Shown here: positions 16,336 through 24,748 of the stretch, piece after piece
How positions within the stretch are numbered: the stretch's first letter is position 1
How the letters are laid out: every line of letters starts with the position of its first letter
Source of the DNA: Streptomyces subrutilus
GTDB lineage: Bacteria; Actinomycetota; Actinomycetes; Streptomycetales; Streptomycetaceae
Length of the DNA stretch: 64,000 nt
Assembly (NCBI RefSeq): GCF_008704535.1
Contig: NZ_CP023701.1
Location: 310,001-374,000, forward strand
Direction: 5' to 3'
The notes under the pieces: generated by a model
What the model was told of the DNA's origin: nothing
Seen by the model: only the letters and a program-made list of their open reading frames with translations
Databases searched by the model: none
Position numbers and translations under genes: made by a program

Positions 16336-16725
16336 CTACCGGGAGAGGAAGGCACGGACGGTCTTCCCGGCTTGAGGGCCGGGCGTGACGACGACGTGGT
16401 GGGCGAGGTCGTTGACCATGCGCCAGCCGAATCCACCTGTCCCGTCGACGAGGTCGGGGGTCCGCATGCGTGGCATCCGCGGGCTGGGATCCCCGACGGC
16501 CACCTCGATCGTGTCGGGGTGGGCGGATAGGTCAAGGGTGTAGGCGCCACCGCCGTGGCGCAGGGCGTTGGTGACGAGTTCGGAGACGACCATGACCACC
16601 TTTTCGGCGACGCCGGCCGCCACCGCCGGCAGGAGGTCTTCGAGGAACCGCCGGGCGCTTTCGCGCGCTTCGGCGATGGATGTCGCGGCGCCGGCGCGTG
16701 TGAGGGTGACGCTCATCGTGTCCAT
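16336..16725 (-). CDS. Anti-sigma regulatory ATPase (RsbW/HATPase_c_2 type)
   Basis: The product is 129 aa from ATG 16725 (AGGTGACCTG upstream). It has the GHKL fold: N-box VVSELVTNALRHGGG, G1-box VGDPSPRMP and G2 region GTGGFGWRMVNDLA. Single-domain proteins of this type bind a sigma factor or phosphorylate a STAS antagonist. The STAS gene 74 bp upstream on the same strand is the natural partner, making a small partner-switching module. The neighbouring GlsB, CsbD and MerR genes are typical outputs of such stress circuits (inference). No sigma factor is encoded nearby. Confidence 0.88.
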   Translation of the reverse strand: MDTMSVTLTRAGAATSIAEARESARRFLEDLLPAVAAGVAEKVVMVVSELVTNALRHGGGAYTLDLSAHPDTIEVAVGDPSPRMPRMRTPDLVDGTGGFGWRMVNDLAHHVVVTPGPQAGKTVRAFLSR

Positions 16726-16799
16726 CAGGTCACCTGGTCTCTGGTCGTTGCCCGGTCCTGCCCCTGCCCGTGCGGGGCTTGTGCCCTGTTCTGCACGGG

Positions 16800-17162
16800 T
16801 TAAGCCGACGGTGACCGCGGTGTGCCCCTCGGCCAGGGGAGGGCTCCGGTGCGGGACAGGAGCCCGAGGAGTTGGAGGTTGGATCCCTTGAGGCGAAGGG
16901 TTCGGCCGTGGGCGACGGCGGCGCCGCGGGCGCGAAGGAGGATGTTCAGGCCGGTGGAGTCGCAGACCGCGAGGCCGCCGACGTCGACCGCGACCTCCGA
17001 GGGGCTGCCGGGATCGACGGCCGCGCCTCGCAGGACCGTGTCGAGCTCGGCGCCGCTCCGGGCATCCAGGTCGAGCTCAACGGAGACACGGATCAGGCCG
17101 GGCCAAGTCTGGTCGGGGTCAGGGCCGGCTCGGTGAGGTGTGTGACCGCTCCGTCCGCTCAT
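16800..17162 (-). CDS. STAS-domain anti-sigma factor antagonist
   Basis: The product is 120 aa from ATG 17162, preceded by GGGGGAGCC. The STAS fold is seen from IRVSVELDLDARSGAEL through VAVDVGGLAVCDSTGLNILL to the C-terminal helix LQLLGLLSRTGA. The Ser in VCDSTGLN is the conserved phosphorylation site that switches binding of the partner ATPase. It is the first gene of a two-gene unit with the ATPase downstream. Confidence 0.88.
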   Translation of the reverse strand: MSGRSGHTPHRAGPDPDQTWPGLIRVSVELDLDARSGAELDTVLRGAAVDPGSPSEVAVDVGGLAVCDSTGLNILLRARGAAVAHGRTLRLKGSNLQLLGLLSRTGALPWPRGTPRSPSA

Positions 17163-17881
17163 GGCTCCCCCGTCGTCGCTGTCCGTTGCCGTGGACCGTG
17201 TCCGCCCGCACCTGTGCTTGTCGACGGGCGGTTACCTCCTCGCCTGCCGCAGGAAAATCTGTCTCGGCCAGAGTAGACATTGCGAGGTGGTGTGGTTATG
17301 GTTTCTCTCGTAGCCCAGTCAAGAAGGGCTCGGCAGAGACGAACTGCCGGGCAGTGGTACACGTAGGACGGTGCGGTGGTGGAGTCGCGAAGCCAGGCTG
17401 GTGCAGGACGGCGACGGGACTGACGACCGGACCGGGCGGCCCGCGGTCATCAGGGGCCGCCGCGGCAGTACCCCAGCAGTGAAGTCAGTGAGCAGCACCT
17501 CGGTGAAGGCGTCGGCTGCGGGCGCGCGCACCGGGAGGTTCGGCAGTGGGGTTCAAAGCCAGGGCAGATGTAGGACGGGCAACGGGGCTGGCTGCCGAAA
17601 ACGTGGCGCTGGATCAGGCCGCGAGCGTTACAAGCAGGTCGCATCACCAGCAGTTCGCAGGAGTAGGCAGTTGATCGTCCGAGGGATGAACGGAGGAGTT
17701 GAGGCGCCATCAGGATCGCCCGGATCGAGGTCTGGGTCCGGGTACCGCAGGACATCGACAGTGAGGTGGTCTCCGGTCAAGCAACCGCGATCCCCGCAGC
17801 ACCCGCCCACGATCGGGCAGGTCAGCGGATACAGAAGGCCGGCGCAGTACCAGGGCCGGCAGATGGTGTAGCAGTTCCTTC
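17163..17881 (+). other. Long non-coding stretch, candidate leader or ncRNA
   Basis: No convincing reading frame was found in about 720 bp upstream of the MerR gene. The stretch ends at a perfect 14-bp hairpin placed directly before that gene. Its base composition is less extreme around 17270-17340 (GTGGTTATGGTTTCTC), which could hold a promoter reading rightward. The arrangement suits either an independent transcript ended by the hairpin or a long attenuated leader. This is inference; no known RNA family is recognised. Confidence 0.3.
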
Positions 17882-17912
17882 GGGGCCCTGGTGCCACAGG
17901 CACCAGGGCCCC
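17882..17912. terminator. Perfect hairpin upstream of MerR gene
   Basis: GGGGCCCTGGTGCC pairs perfectly with GGCACCAGGGCCCC across a 3-nt ACA loop. It ends 26 bp before the MerR ATG, so it is either the terminator of an upstream transcript or an attenuator. Confidence 0.7.
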
Positions 17913-17938
17913 TCCACGTGTTCCGTGAAAGAGCTGCG

Positions 17939-18277
17939 ATGACCGCAGACGACTCGTACGGCCGACTCGACGACGACGACTTCCCCGCCTACACCACGGG
18001 CCGGGCCGCCGACATGCTCGGCACCACACAGGGCTTCCTCCGCGCCATCGGCGAAGCCCGCCTGATCACCCCGCTCCGCTCCGCCGGCGGACACCGCCGC
18101 TACTCCCGCTACCAGCTCCGCATCGCCGCCCGCGCCCGCGAACTCGTCGACCGGGGCACCCCCATCGAGGCCGCCTGCCGCATCGTCATCCTCGAAGACC
18201 AACTCGAAGAAGCCCAGCGCATCAACACCGAACACCGCCCCACCACCGGACCGGCGGAACCCACCGCCGCAGCCTGA
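17939..18277 (+). CDS. MerR-family regulator
   Basis: The product is 112 aa from ATG 17939 (AAAGAG upstream). The MerR winged helix is at about residues 18-65: YTTGRAADMLGTTQGFLRAI, ARLITPLRSAGGHRRYSRYQ. A short C-terminal helix (IVILEDQLEEAQRINTE) serves dimerisation, and there is no effector domain. Such truncated MerR proteins are common in Streptomyces; the ligand is unknown. A hairpin lies just upstream and a strong terminator downstream, so the gene is an isolated unit. Confidence 0.88.
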   Translation: MTADDSYGRLDDDDFPAYTTGRAADMLGTTQGFLRAIGEARLITPLRSAGGHRRYSRYQLRIAARARELVDRGTPIEAACRIVILEDQLEEAQRINTEHRPTTGPAEPTAAA

Positions 18278-18590
18278 AGCCGCACGCGGATACCTCGTCG
18301 ACACCTGTAGCCAGAGCCTGTCCCGTGGATCGTGTCCGTGACCGGATGGTGGTGGCGGCAACGTGATCGACGTCGTGCGGAACATGCCGAGGGCGAAGGC
18401 CGACCGCCTGGCCGCCGCCAAGCGACAGCACACCAGGGGCCGTCGACCCCTCTTCCGTCCCAGGGGCGGAGCCTGGGCGCCCGCCACCACGCACGCAGCG
18501 GATCCCGATGATCGACCAGGTCCGAGTAGAGGAATCCTGCCTTCGCACGGTGGCAGCGGCGCGAAGTACTTCCGGCTCCGGCACTGCCGA

Positions 18591-18638
18591 CAGACGTAGG
18601 CGGCTCCCCCCTTCGAAGGGGGGAGCCGCCTACGTCTG
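18591..18638. terminator. 48-bp perfect palindrome, bidirectional terminator
   Basis: CAGACGTAGGCGGCTCC...GGAGCCGCCTACGTCTG is a perfect palindrome centred at 18614/18615 with TTCGAA at the tip. It lies between the rightward MerR and leftward GlsB genes. Confidence 0.85.
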
Positions 18639-18651
18639 TGCGCCGGATCGC

Positions 18652-18930
18652 TCAGGCGTGGCGATGGTGACGCTTGTTCCCGGTGACCAGCCGGTAGACG
18701 GCGAGGAGGATCACGGAGCCGATGATCGCGGCGATCCAGGTGGAGAGGTCGAAGAACCCGTCGATGGAGTCGACGCCGAAGATGACCTTGCCGAGCCACC
18801 CGCCGAGCAACCCGCCCGCGATACCGATCAGAATGGTGACGATGACGCCGCCGGGGTCCTTACCCGGCATCAGGGCCTTCGCGATGAAGCCCGCGAGCAG
18901 GCCGATCAAGATCCAGGCAATGATGCCCAT
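18652..18930 (-). CDS. GlsB/YeaQ/YmgE-family membrane stress protein
   Basis: The product is 92 aa and almost entirely hydrophobic, with three membrane helices (IIAWILIGLLAGFIAKALM, GVIVTILIGIAGGLLGGWLG, WIAAIIGSVILLAVYRLV). The family-typical GxxxG packing and charged tail NKRHHRHA are present. GTAGGAGAAGCGC precedes ATG 18930. These transglycosylase-associated proteins are general-stress, membrane-located and of unclear function. The 41-bp element at 18969-19009 lies in its promoter region and recurs at 31.5 kb. Confidence 0.92.
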   Translation of the reverse strand: MGIIAWILIGLLAGFIAKALMPGKDPGGVIVTILIGIAGGLLGGWLGKVIFGVDSIDGFFDLSTWIAAIIGSVILLAVYRLVTGNKRHHRHA

Positions 18931-18968
18931 GCGCTTCTCCTACCTCGATGAATAAGAACGGTGTTAAC

Positions 18969-19009
18969 CCCCGTCTTCACCGCTTCGAGGTTTTCAAACG
19001 TTCAGATCC
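18969..19009. repeat. 41-bp dispersed element, copy A
   Basis: CCCCGTCTTCACCGC...GGTTTTCAAACGTTCAGATCC is shared with 31536-31576 at about 37 of 41 positions. Here it sits 39 bp upstream of the glsB-like ATG, so it may be part of its promoter. Confidence 0.7.
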
Positions 19010-19067
19010 AAGGCCGGCGCGCCTGAATTCGGTCGGTGCATCAGGACTGCTGTGTCCTTGAGGGCGT

Positions 19068-19391
19068 TCACTCATGGGCGACGACGGCCACCGGAGCCGC
19101 GGCATGATGCAGGACCGCGTGCGTGATCGGACCGATTCGTGAGGTGACCTCCCGGTCCGGGTACAGGCGTCGTACCTCGTCGCGCGCTTCGTGGAGCAGC
19201 CCCTCCGTCCAACGCCGTTGGACTTCGGTGCTCGCGACGCGAAGCAGAGGCCTTGCCGGCCGTCCCGGCTCCTCCTGGACTTGGACCCGTTCCAGACGGG
19301 TGCCCAGCAGGTCGGCTTCGCGCGCGGCCCAGCACGCTGCGGTGACGCTCTCCCGGGAACCGTCCAGGCCCACGGTCACGGGGTTTGCCAT
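19068..19391 (-). CDS. Universal stress protein with internal deletion
   Basis: From ATG 19391 (AAGGAG 9 nt upstream) the product is 107 aa. It has the UspA start NPVTVGLDGSRESVTAACWA and the EADLLGTRLERV helix, then jumps from LYPDREVTSRI to GPITHAVLHHAAAPVAVVAH. A full domain is about 140-150 residues; the missing segment should contain the core G-x-R-G-x-G-G ATP-phosphate loop. It is in frame but probably unable to bind nucleotide. It lies downstream of the FMN-binding protein on the same strand, in a stress context. Confidence 0.75.
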   Translation of the reverse strand: MANPVTVGLDGSRESVTAACWAAREADLLGTRLERVQVQEEPGRPARPLLRVASTEVQRRWTEGLLHEARDEVRRLYPDREVTSRIGPITHAVLHHAAAPVAVVAHE

Positions 19392-19533
19392 GGTGTCCAT
19401 CTCCTTGAGCCGACTTCGTGGCCGGCGTGCTACAGCGAGGACGAGGGGCCGCGCAGACCATCCCGCGTCGTGCGGCGGGCCGTCGCCCGGTGTGCTCTCG
19501 GGGTGCCGGTCGGCCGTTCGATGTGACGGGGTC

Positions 19534-20214
19534 TCACCCGGACTGCACACGGCGGCCGGTGATCCGGGTGGGGGTCATGGACATCCAGTGCGTCCGGGGG
19601 CCGCCGGCCCAGGGGAGGGAGCGGGCGACCGCGTGCAGGTGGTGGATTCGCGCTTCGTCGGTGACGCCGGACACCTCGCCGACGGCCAGGACGCTCCAGC
19701 CTTCTCGCATCGCGTCGTCGATGTGGTCCACTTCGAAGGCGACCTCGGTCCCGGACGCCCCGGCGAGCCGGGAGAAGGGCGCCGTACGGAACGCGATCCC
19801 GTTCCCGACGACGACGTAGTTGACGGGGAAGACGGCGGGCCCTTCCGGTCCGGAGAACCCGACCCGGCCGATCCCGTGAGTGGAGAGCAGGCGGCGGCAT
19901 TCGGCCTCGCTCAGGCCCGTCAGCTCCGCATCGCGCATCGCCGTCCCCGCGCCGGGGGGACGGTCCGTGGTCCTCCCGGTCAGTTCGGCCACCGTCGTGC
20001 CCAGTCCGTCCGCGAGACTCACGAGCATGCCCATGCTGGGCGCCGCGGCCCGTTCCTCGACGTAGGCGATGTACGACGCGGCCGCCCCGCAGCGCTCCGC
20101 GAGGTCCTCGCGCGTGATGCCCAGTTCTTCACGGCGGGCGCTCACACGCCGCCCCAGGTCACCGCGGGCAGCGGGGACCTCGGTCGGGGACGTGTCGGCT
20201 GCGGGCTTTCCCAT
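19534..20214 (-). CDS. HTH plus pyridoxamine 5'-phosphate oxidase-like FMN protein
   Basis: The product is 226 aa from ATG 20214 (AAAAGGTGTGACGATC upstream). Residues about 18-78 form an XRE-type helix-turn-helix (LGRRVSARREELGITREDLA, ASYIAYVEERAAAPS). Residues about 95-225 form a PPOX-type split-barrel flavin domain (GRVGFSGPEGPAVFPVNYVV, SGTEVAFEVDHIDDAMREGW, SVLAVGEVSGVTD). In mycobacteria such flavin or F420 split-barrel proteins belong to the dormancy regulon. The DNA-binding fusion suggests a redox-responsive regulator or a protein that senses its own cofactor (inference). Confidence 0.88.
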   Translation of the reverse strand: MGKPAADTSPTEVPAARGDLGRRVSARREELGITREDLAERCGAAASYIAYVEERAAAPSMGMLVSLADGLGTTVAELTGRTTDRPPGAGTAMRDAELTGLSEAECRRLLSTHGIGRVGFSGPEGPAVFPVNYVVVGNGIAFRTAPFSRLAGASGTEVAFEVDHIDDAMREGWSVLAVGEVSGVTDEARIHHLHAVARSLPWAGGPRTHWMSMTPTRITGRRVQSG

Positions 20215-20543
20215 GATCGTCACACCTTTTCCCATCCGAGCCGATATGCGAACGTGGCGACCCCTCGATGCCGCGGGCGGCCGAGGACCCATCCCGCCGG
20301 CAGTCCAGTGGAGCGTCCCTTCCAGGCTGTACCCGCTGCCGGCGCGTGCCCAGGGCCGGACGGTCCCTTCCCGGGGGCCGTCGAGCCCCTCCTCCCAGGA
20401 ATGCGAGCCACCTCGGACCACGACCCCAGGCCTCCCCACTGGGGGAGGGATCCGCTGCCGTCGCCCGATTCGGGAAGCAACCGGCGGTGAAGAACTGTGG
20501 TCATCGCGTGGATGGCACGGGTCGGTTCCGTATCGGGCCTTGA

Positions 20544-20595
<52 letters not shown>

Positions 20596-20727
20596 GACGA
20601 AATCATGGTCGGCTACGGACGTCGTCGACCGCGTTCCGGGGCGCGCCGGCCGGGAGGGTACCGAACGGCCCTTACCGGGCGACCGCCACCGGCAGAAGGT
20701 GGAGGTGGACCCGAACGGAGAACCGCC

Positions 20728-21213
20728 ATGAGCACCTCGTCCCCGCACCGGCTCACCTCCTCACCCGACCGTTTCACCCGCGCCCTGTCCCCGGAGCAGC
20801 GCAGCAGCCTGCTCACCGTGGCCCACGCGGCGAACTTCCCCGCCGGTGCGCGCCTGTTCGACCAGGGTGGCAACACCAGCCGGTTCTGGGTCGTCCGGTC
20901 GGGCAGCGTCTCCATGGACGTGCGCGTACCCGGACGGCAGGCCGCGGTGGTCGAGACGGTCGGACCCGGGGAGCTCGTCGGCTGGTCCTGGCTGTTCCGC
21001 CCCTACACCTGGCACTTCGGCGCCGAGGCGAGGACGCCGGTGCGTACCGACGAGTTCGACGCCGCCGCCGTGCGGACGCTGATGGAGGCCGACCCGGCCC
21101 TCGCCTCCGCCATGTGGCAGTGGGTGGGTCAGGTGCTCGTCCACCGGCTCGTCTCCGCGCGGATCCGGCTGCTCGACCTGTACGCGCCCCACGGCAGCGG
21201 AAGCCGCGTCTGA
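20728..21213 (+). CDS. Cyclic nucleotide-binding-domain protein without HTH
   Basis: The product is 161 aa from ATG 20728 (ACGGAGAACCGCC upstream). It is a single cNMP-binding beta-barrel: [29 protein letters not shown] and the phosphate-cassette-like [13 protein letters not shown]. An Arg-Thr pair typical of cAMP binding is not obvious in the cassette. There is no Crp-type DNA-binding helix after the barrel; the C-terminus is a helix ending LLDLYAPHG. Similar proteins sit beside DevR-type regulators in actinobacteria. It may act as a ligand-sensing partner of the adjacent DevR-like regulator 43 bp downstream (inference). Confidence 0.85.
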   Translation: MSTSSPHRLTSSPDRFTRALSPEQRSSLLTVAHAANFPAGARLFDQGGNTSRFWVVRSGSVSMDVRVPGRQAAVVETVGPGELVGWSWLFRPYTWHFGAEARTPVRTDEFDAAAVRTLMEADPALASAMWQWVGQVLVHRLVSARIRLLDLYAPHGSGSRV

Positions 21214-21256
21214 GACAATTGACCCCCGACGTATCCGACCCGAGGGTGTGGCGTGG

Positions 21257-21946
21257 ATGACCGATGCACCAGCTGCCGCCGCGCCCCCCACCCGGGTGTT
21301 CCTCCTCGACGACCACGAGGTCGTCCGTCGGGGGCTCCACGACCTCCTGGACGCCGAGCCCGACATCCAGGTGGTCGGCGAGGCGGCGACAGCCGCGCAG
21401 GCCCTGGCCCGCGGGCCCGCCCTGCGGCCGGACGTCGCGGTGCTCGACGTGCGGCTGCCCGATAGCGACGGCATCACCGTCTGCCGCGAACTGCGCTCGC
21501 GGATGCCGGAGCTCGCCTGTCTCATGCTGACGTCCTTCGACGACGAGGACGCGCTGCTCGACGCCATCATGGCGGGAGCGGCCGGGTACGTACTGAAACA
21601 GATCAGGGGATCCGACCTGGTCGCGGCCGTCCGGACGGTGGCCACGGGGCAGTCGATGCTCGACCCGGCGACCACGACGCGCCTGATGAGCTCACTGCGG
21701 GGCCCCGCCACCGGGAAACCGCCGGCCGACGAGCGGCTGACGGTGCTGTCCGAGCGCGAGCGGGCCGTGCTGGAGCTCGTCGGCGAAGGGCTCACCAACC
21801 GACAGATCGGCAAACGGCTCTTCCTCTCCGAGAAGACGGTCAAGAACCACATCTCGCGCCTGCTCGCCAAGCTGGGGGTGGAACGGCGCGTGCAGGCGGC
21901 GGTCATCGCCGCCGAGGTGCGCGAGCACGACGAGTCGGGCCGCTGA
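21257..21946 (+). CDS. DevR/DosR-like NarL-family response regulator
   Basis: The product is 229 aa from ATG 21257 (CGAGGG upstream; GTG 21248 is an alternative). The receiver has D18-D19 and phospho-acceptor D64 ([10 protein letters not shown]), with a conserved Lys in GYVLKQI. The LuxR-type HTH contains [48 protein letters not shown], close to mycobacterial DevR. The cognate DevS-like kinase is encoded convergently 12 bp downstream. In Streptomyces coelicolor a comparable pair (OsdK/OsdR) handles oxygen and stress control. Nearby CBS, Usp, FMN and Hsp20 genes are plausible targets (inference). Confidence 0.92.
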   Translation: MTDAPAAAAPPTRVFLLDDHEVVRRGLHDLLDAEPDIQVVGEAATAAQALARGPALRPDVAVLDVRLPDSDGITVCRELRSRMPELACLMLTSFDDEDALLDAIMAGAAGYVLKQIRGSDLVAAVRTVATGQSMLDPATTTRLMSSLRGPATGKPPADERLTVLSERERAVLELVGEGLTNRQIGKRLFLSEKTVKNHISRLLAKLGVERRVQAAVIAAEVREHDESGR

Positions 21947-21958
21947 CGGCGGCGCCGC

Positions 21959-23671
21959 TCACCCCGGAGACCCGAGCGGGACCCGCCAGTCCAGACGCGT
22001 TCCGCCGCCCCGACTCGACGAGACGGACAGCGCGCCCCCACGTGCCTCGGCGCGCTCCGCCAGGTTGCGCAGGCCGCTGCGGCGGCCGCCCCGCGCGATA
22101 CCCACGCCGTCGTCACTCACCGTCACGCCCAGCACGCCGTGCGTCACGACGATGGAGACGTCGACCCGCGCCGCCCGCGCGTGGCGGGCCACGTTGGTCA
22201 GGGCCTCACCGAGGACCGCGGCCACGTCGTCGGCGACCAGCGGCGGCACGTCGGTGTCGATCAGCCCCTCCATGCGCAGAGCGGGTGCGAAGCCGAGCAC
22301 CCCGGCCGCCTCGCCCACGGCGTGCACCGCGCGGACCCGGAGCCTCGGGACGCCGCCCGCCGCCTCGTGGTCCCGGAGTCCGAAGATGGTCGAGCGAATG
22401 ATCTTGATTGTCTCGTCCAGGTCGTCGATGGACCGGCTCAGCCGCTCGTTCGCCTCGGGATGCTCCACGAAGCGCTGCGCGCTCTGCAGGGTCATCCCGG
22501 TCGCGAAGAGCCGCTGGATCGCGAGGTCGTGCAGGTCGCGGGCGATCCTGTCGCGGTCCGCGAGCCTGCTCATCCGTTCGGTGTCCCGGCGCCGGTCGGC
22601 CAGCTCCAGGGCCAGGGCGACCTGCCCGGCGAATCCGGGCAGGGGCGCGACCTCGGCCGCGCCGAACGAGGGCCGGCCGGCCCGCCGTGCCAGCATCAGC
22701 ACCCCCCGCAGCTGCGCCGTGGTGCCCACCGTGACGGCCACGGCCGGCCCGAAGCCCGTCCAGACGTCGGACTGCGCCGCGACCCGGACATCGGTGGCCG
22801 CATCCGCGAGGGTGATCAGTCCGTCCCCGGCCAGGGCCAGCCCTCCCAGGATTCCCTCGCTGCCGGGCAGGACGATCCCCCGGTGCGCGTCGGCCCCCTC
22901 CCCCAGGGCGAGCGAACCGTGCAGCTCGCCGCTGGGCCCCACCTGGTAGAAGACGCACATGTCGGCCGAGATGATGTCCCGGGCGCGCTCCAGCATGCCC
23001 TCCAGCACCTCGATGTCGGAGGAGCCCGACAGCAGGGCGCTCGTGAAGTCGGAGCCGGCCGCCAGCCAGCGCTCCCGGAGCCGCACCTCCTCGTAGCGGC
23101 GGGCGTTGTCGACGGCGACCCCCGCGGCGATGGCAAGGGTCGCCAGGACCCGTTCGTCCTCGGCGTCGAAGTCCGCAGCACCCCGCTTCTCCGTCAGGTA
23201 GAGGGTGCCGAACACCTCATCACGGACCCTGATCGGTACGCCGAGGAACGAGTGCGTCGGCGGATGGTGCTCCGGAACGCCGGCGGCGGCCGCGTGCGCC
23301 GCGAGGTCGGCCAGGTGCAGCGATCGCGGATGCCCGATCAGCTCGCCCGGCAGTCCGGGCCCGATGGGAGGGGCTGCGGTGCCCGCCCGGAGCGGGCCGC
23401 CGATGTCCCCCGTGATGAACTCGGCGAGTCGCCCGTCGTCCCCCACCACGCCCAGCGCACCGTACTCCGCGTCCACGAGGACGACCGCGGCCTCCACGAT
23501 CCCGCGCAGCACTTGGGTCGGGTCCAGCTCCTGCCCCACCGACATGACCGCCCCGAGCAGCCCGTTCAGCCGGTCATGGGTCCCCCGGGCGTCCGTGCTC
23601 GGTGCGTGGAGGCCGTCCGGCCTCCCCTGCGCGCTGCCGCTTCGCGCGGCATCGCGATCGGCCCCGACCAT
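21959..23671 (-). CDS. DevS/DosT-like GAF-GAF histidine kinase
   Basis: The product is 570 aa from ATG 23671 (GGAGG 5 nt upstream). It has no membrane segment. Two GAF domains (about 40-190 and 205-360) are followed by HisKA_3 with DRIARDLHDLAIQRLFATGM (phospho-acceptor His) and a HATPase (EALTNVARHARA, VSDDGVGIARGG). GAF-A contains EHHPPTHSFLGVPIRVRDE and FGTLYLTEKR, the segment that holds the haem-ligand His in mycobacterial DevS, so a haem gas/redox sensor is likely but not proven. It should phosphorylate the convergent DevR-like regulator. Confidence 0.92.
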   Translation of the reverse strand: MVGADRDAARSGSAQGRPDGLHAPSTDARGTHDRLNGLLGAVMSVGQELDPTQVLRGIVEAAVVLVDAEYGALGVVGDDGRLAEFITGDIGGPLRAGTAAPPIGPGLPGELIGHPRSLHLADLAAHAAAAGVPEHHPPTHSFLGVPIRVRDEVFGTLYLTEKRGAADFDAEDERVLATLAIAAGVAVDNARRYEEVRLRERWLAAGSDFTSALLSGSSDIEVLEGMLERARDIISADMCVFYQVGPSGELHGSLALGEGADAHRGIVLPGSEGILGGLALAGDGLITLADAATDVRVAAQSDVWTGFGPAVAVTVGTTAQLRGVLMLARRAGRPSFGAAEVAPLPGFAGQVALALELADRRRDTERMSRLADRDRIARDLHDLAIQRLFATGMTLQSAQRFVEHPEANERLSRSIDDLDETIKIIRSTIFGLRDHEAAGGVPRLRVRAVHAVGEAAGVLGFAPALRMEGLIDTDVPPLVADDVAAVLGEALTNVARHARAARVDVSIVVTHGVLGVTVSDDGVGIARGGRRSGLRNLAERAEARGGALSVSSSRGGGTRLDWRVPLGSPG

Positions 23672-23914
23672 GGACACCTCCGGCGCCGTCGAGAGAGGTC
23701 TGCGTACCAGCCCGTCCTTCAGCGTAGTCCGTCCGCCGATCGGCCGGTCACCGTGCGTGCTGTCGAACCGCGTCGCCCCGCGCCGCCCGGGGACCGGTCA
23801 GTCCTGGCGCAGGACCGTTCGGCACTCGCGTCGCGGGCGGCGCACGGCGGAGGGTGGCGGGTGAGGGCGTTCCGCGAGATGCGCCGCCGGCCGACACGGA
23901 CAGGAGAGCGGGAC

Positions 23915-24538
23915 ATGAGGCACGCCAAAGTCGGCTTCCTGATGACCGACGAGGTCGTCTCGGTCGTCGGGCGGACTTCCTCCGCGGTGGTGGGGGCCCT
24001 GCTCGTCGCGCACGACATCAGCGGAATGCCGGTCATGGATGACGACGATCACGTCCTCGGAGTGGTCTCGCGGACCGATCTCACCGGCCGCGGTGAGAGC
24101 ACCGCCGAGGAGCTCATGTCGGCGCCGGCGGTCACCGTCCGTGCCGAGCGGACCGTCACCGAGGCCGCCCGTCTCATGACCCGGCGCGGCGTGGAGAGGC
24201 TCCCTGTCGTCGACGAGGAGGACCGCCTGGTCGGCATCGTCACCAGACGGGACCTGCTCAGGGTGTTCCTGCGCCCCGACCACGAGATACGCCGGTGCGT
24301 GATCGACGACGTACTCGCGGAGACCATGGGAATCGACTCCGAAGCGGTGGGCGTGCGGGTTCGGGACGGGGTCGTCACGCTGGACGGCCGGCTGGCAAGG
24401 AGCAGCCAGATTCGCCTCGTTGTGCGGCTCGCCCGGGAGCTGGACGGAGTCGTCGCGGTGACCGGCCGGCTCACGGCCCGGTTCGACGATGTCCACCTGA
24501 GCCCTGCGGACCGCAGCACCGGCGGAGTTCCCGGGTGA
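23915..24538 (+). CDS. CBS-pair plus BON domain protein
   Basis: The product is 207 aa from ATG 23915 (CAGGAGAGCGGGAC upstream). Two CBS motifs lie at about 6-125 (FLMTDEVVSVVGRTSSAVVG, DISGMPVMDDDDHVLGVVSR, RRGVERLPVVDEEDRLVGIV). A BON domain follows at about 140-200 (DSEAVGVRVRDGVVTLDGRL, ELDGVVAVTGRL). CBS pairs sense adenine nucleotides; BON often binds membranes or phospholipid. This CBS-BON architecture is common in Streptomyces stress loci, and a CBS protein (Hrp1) is in the mycobacterial DevR regulon. It is divergent from the DevS-like kinase across 243 bp. Confidence 0.9.
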   Translation: MRHAKVGFLMTDEVVSVVGRTSSAVVGALLVAHDISGMPVMDDDDHVLGVVSRTDLTGRGESTAEELMSAPAVTVRAERTVTEAARLMTRRGVERLPVVDEEDRLVGIVTRRDLLRVFLRPDHEIRRCVIDDVLAETMGIDSEAVGVRVRDGVVTLDGRLARSSQIRLVVRLARELDGVVAVTGRLTARFDDVHLSPADRSTGGVPG

Positions 24539-24748
24539 CGCGGCGGGCGGGGCGGATCAGCTCGGAAGGGTGGACCGTTCGGCCCCTGCCCCGCGGGCCG
24601 CCGCGGAGCGACCCTGGAGACAGGCAGGCTCGCGGCACCGAGCCGTACCGGTGCGCACCCTGCGACGGACCCGGGACACGCCCCTGCTCCGCCACCATTC
24701 GGGACCGCACCCCTACGGGGTGCCGTCTTCTCCGGGAGGAGCAGCACC

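Noticed and set aside
17371..17871. A 166-codon frame upstream of the MerR gene
   Set aside because: Arg/Ser/Gly-rich without domain or ribosome site; treated as part of a non-coding leader candidate.
21957..22949. Overlap of the DevR-like and DevS-like genes as one disrupted operon
   Set aside because: Both genes are complete and convergent with separate starts; the order is unusual but not a disruption.
22139..23914. Long plus-strand frame running into the CBS-BON gene
   Set aside because: It is antisense to the DevS-like kinase; the CBS-BON gene has its own start with a good ribosome site at 23915.
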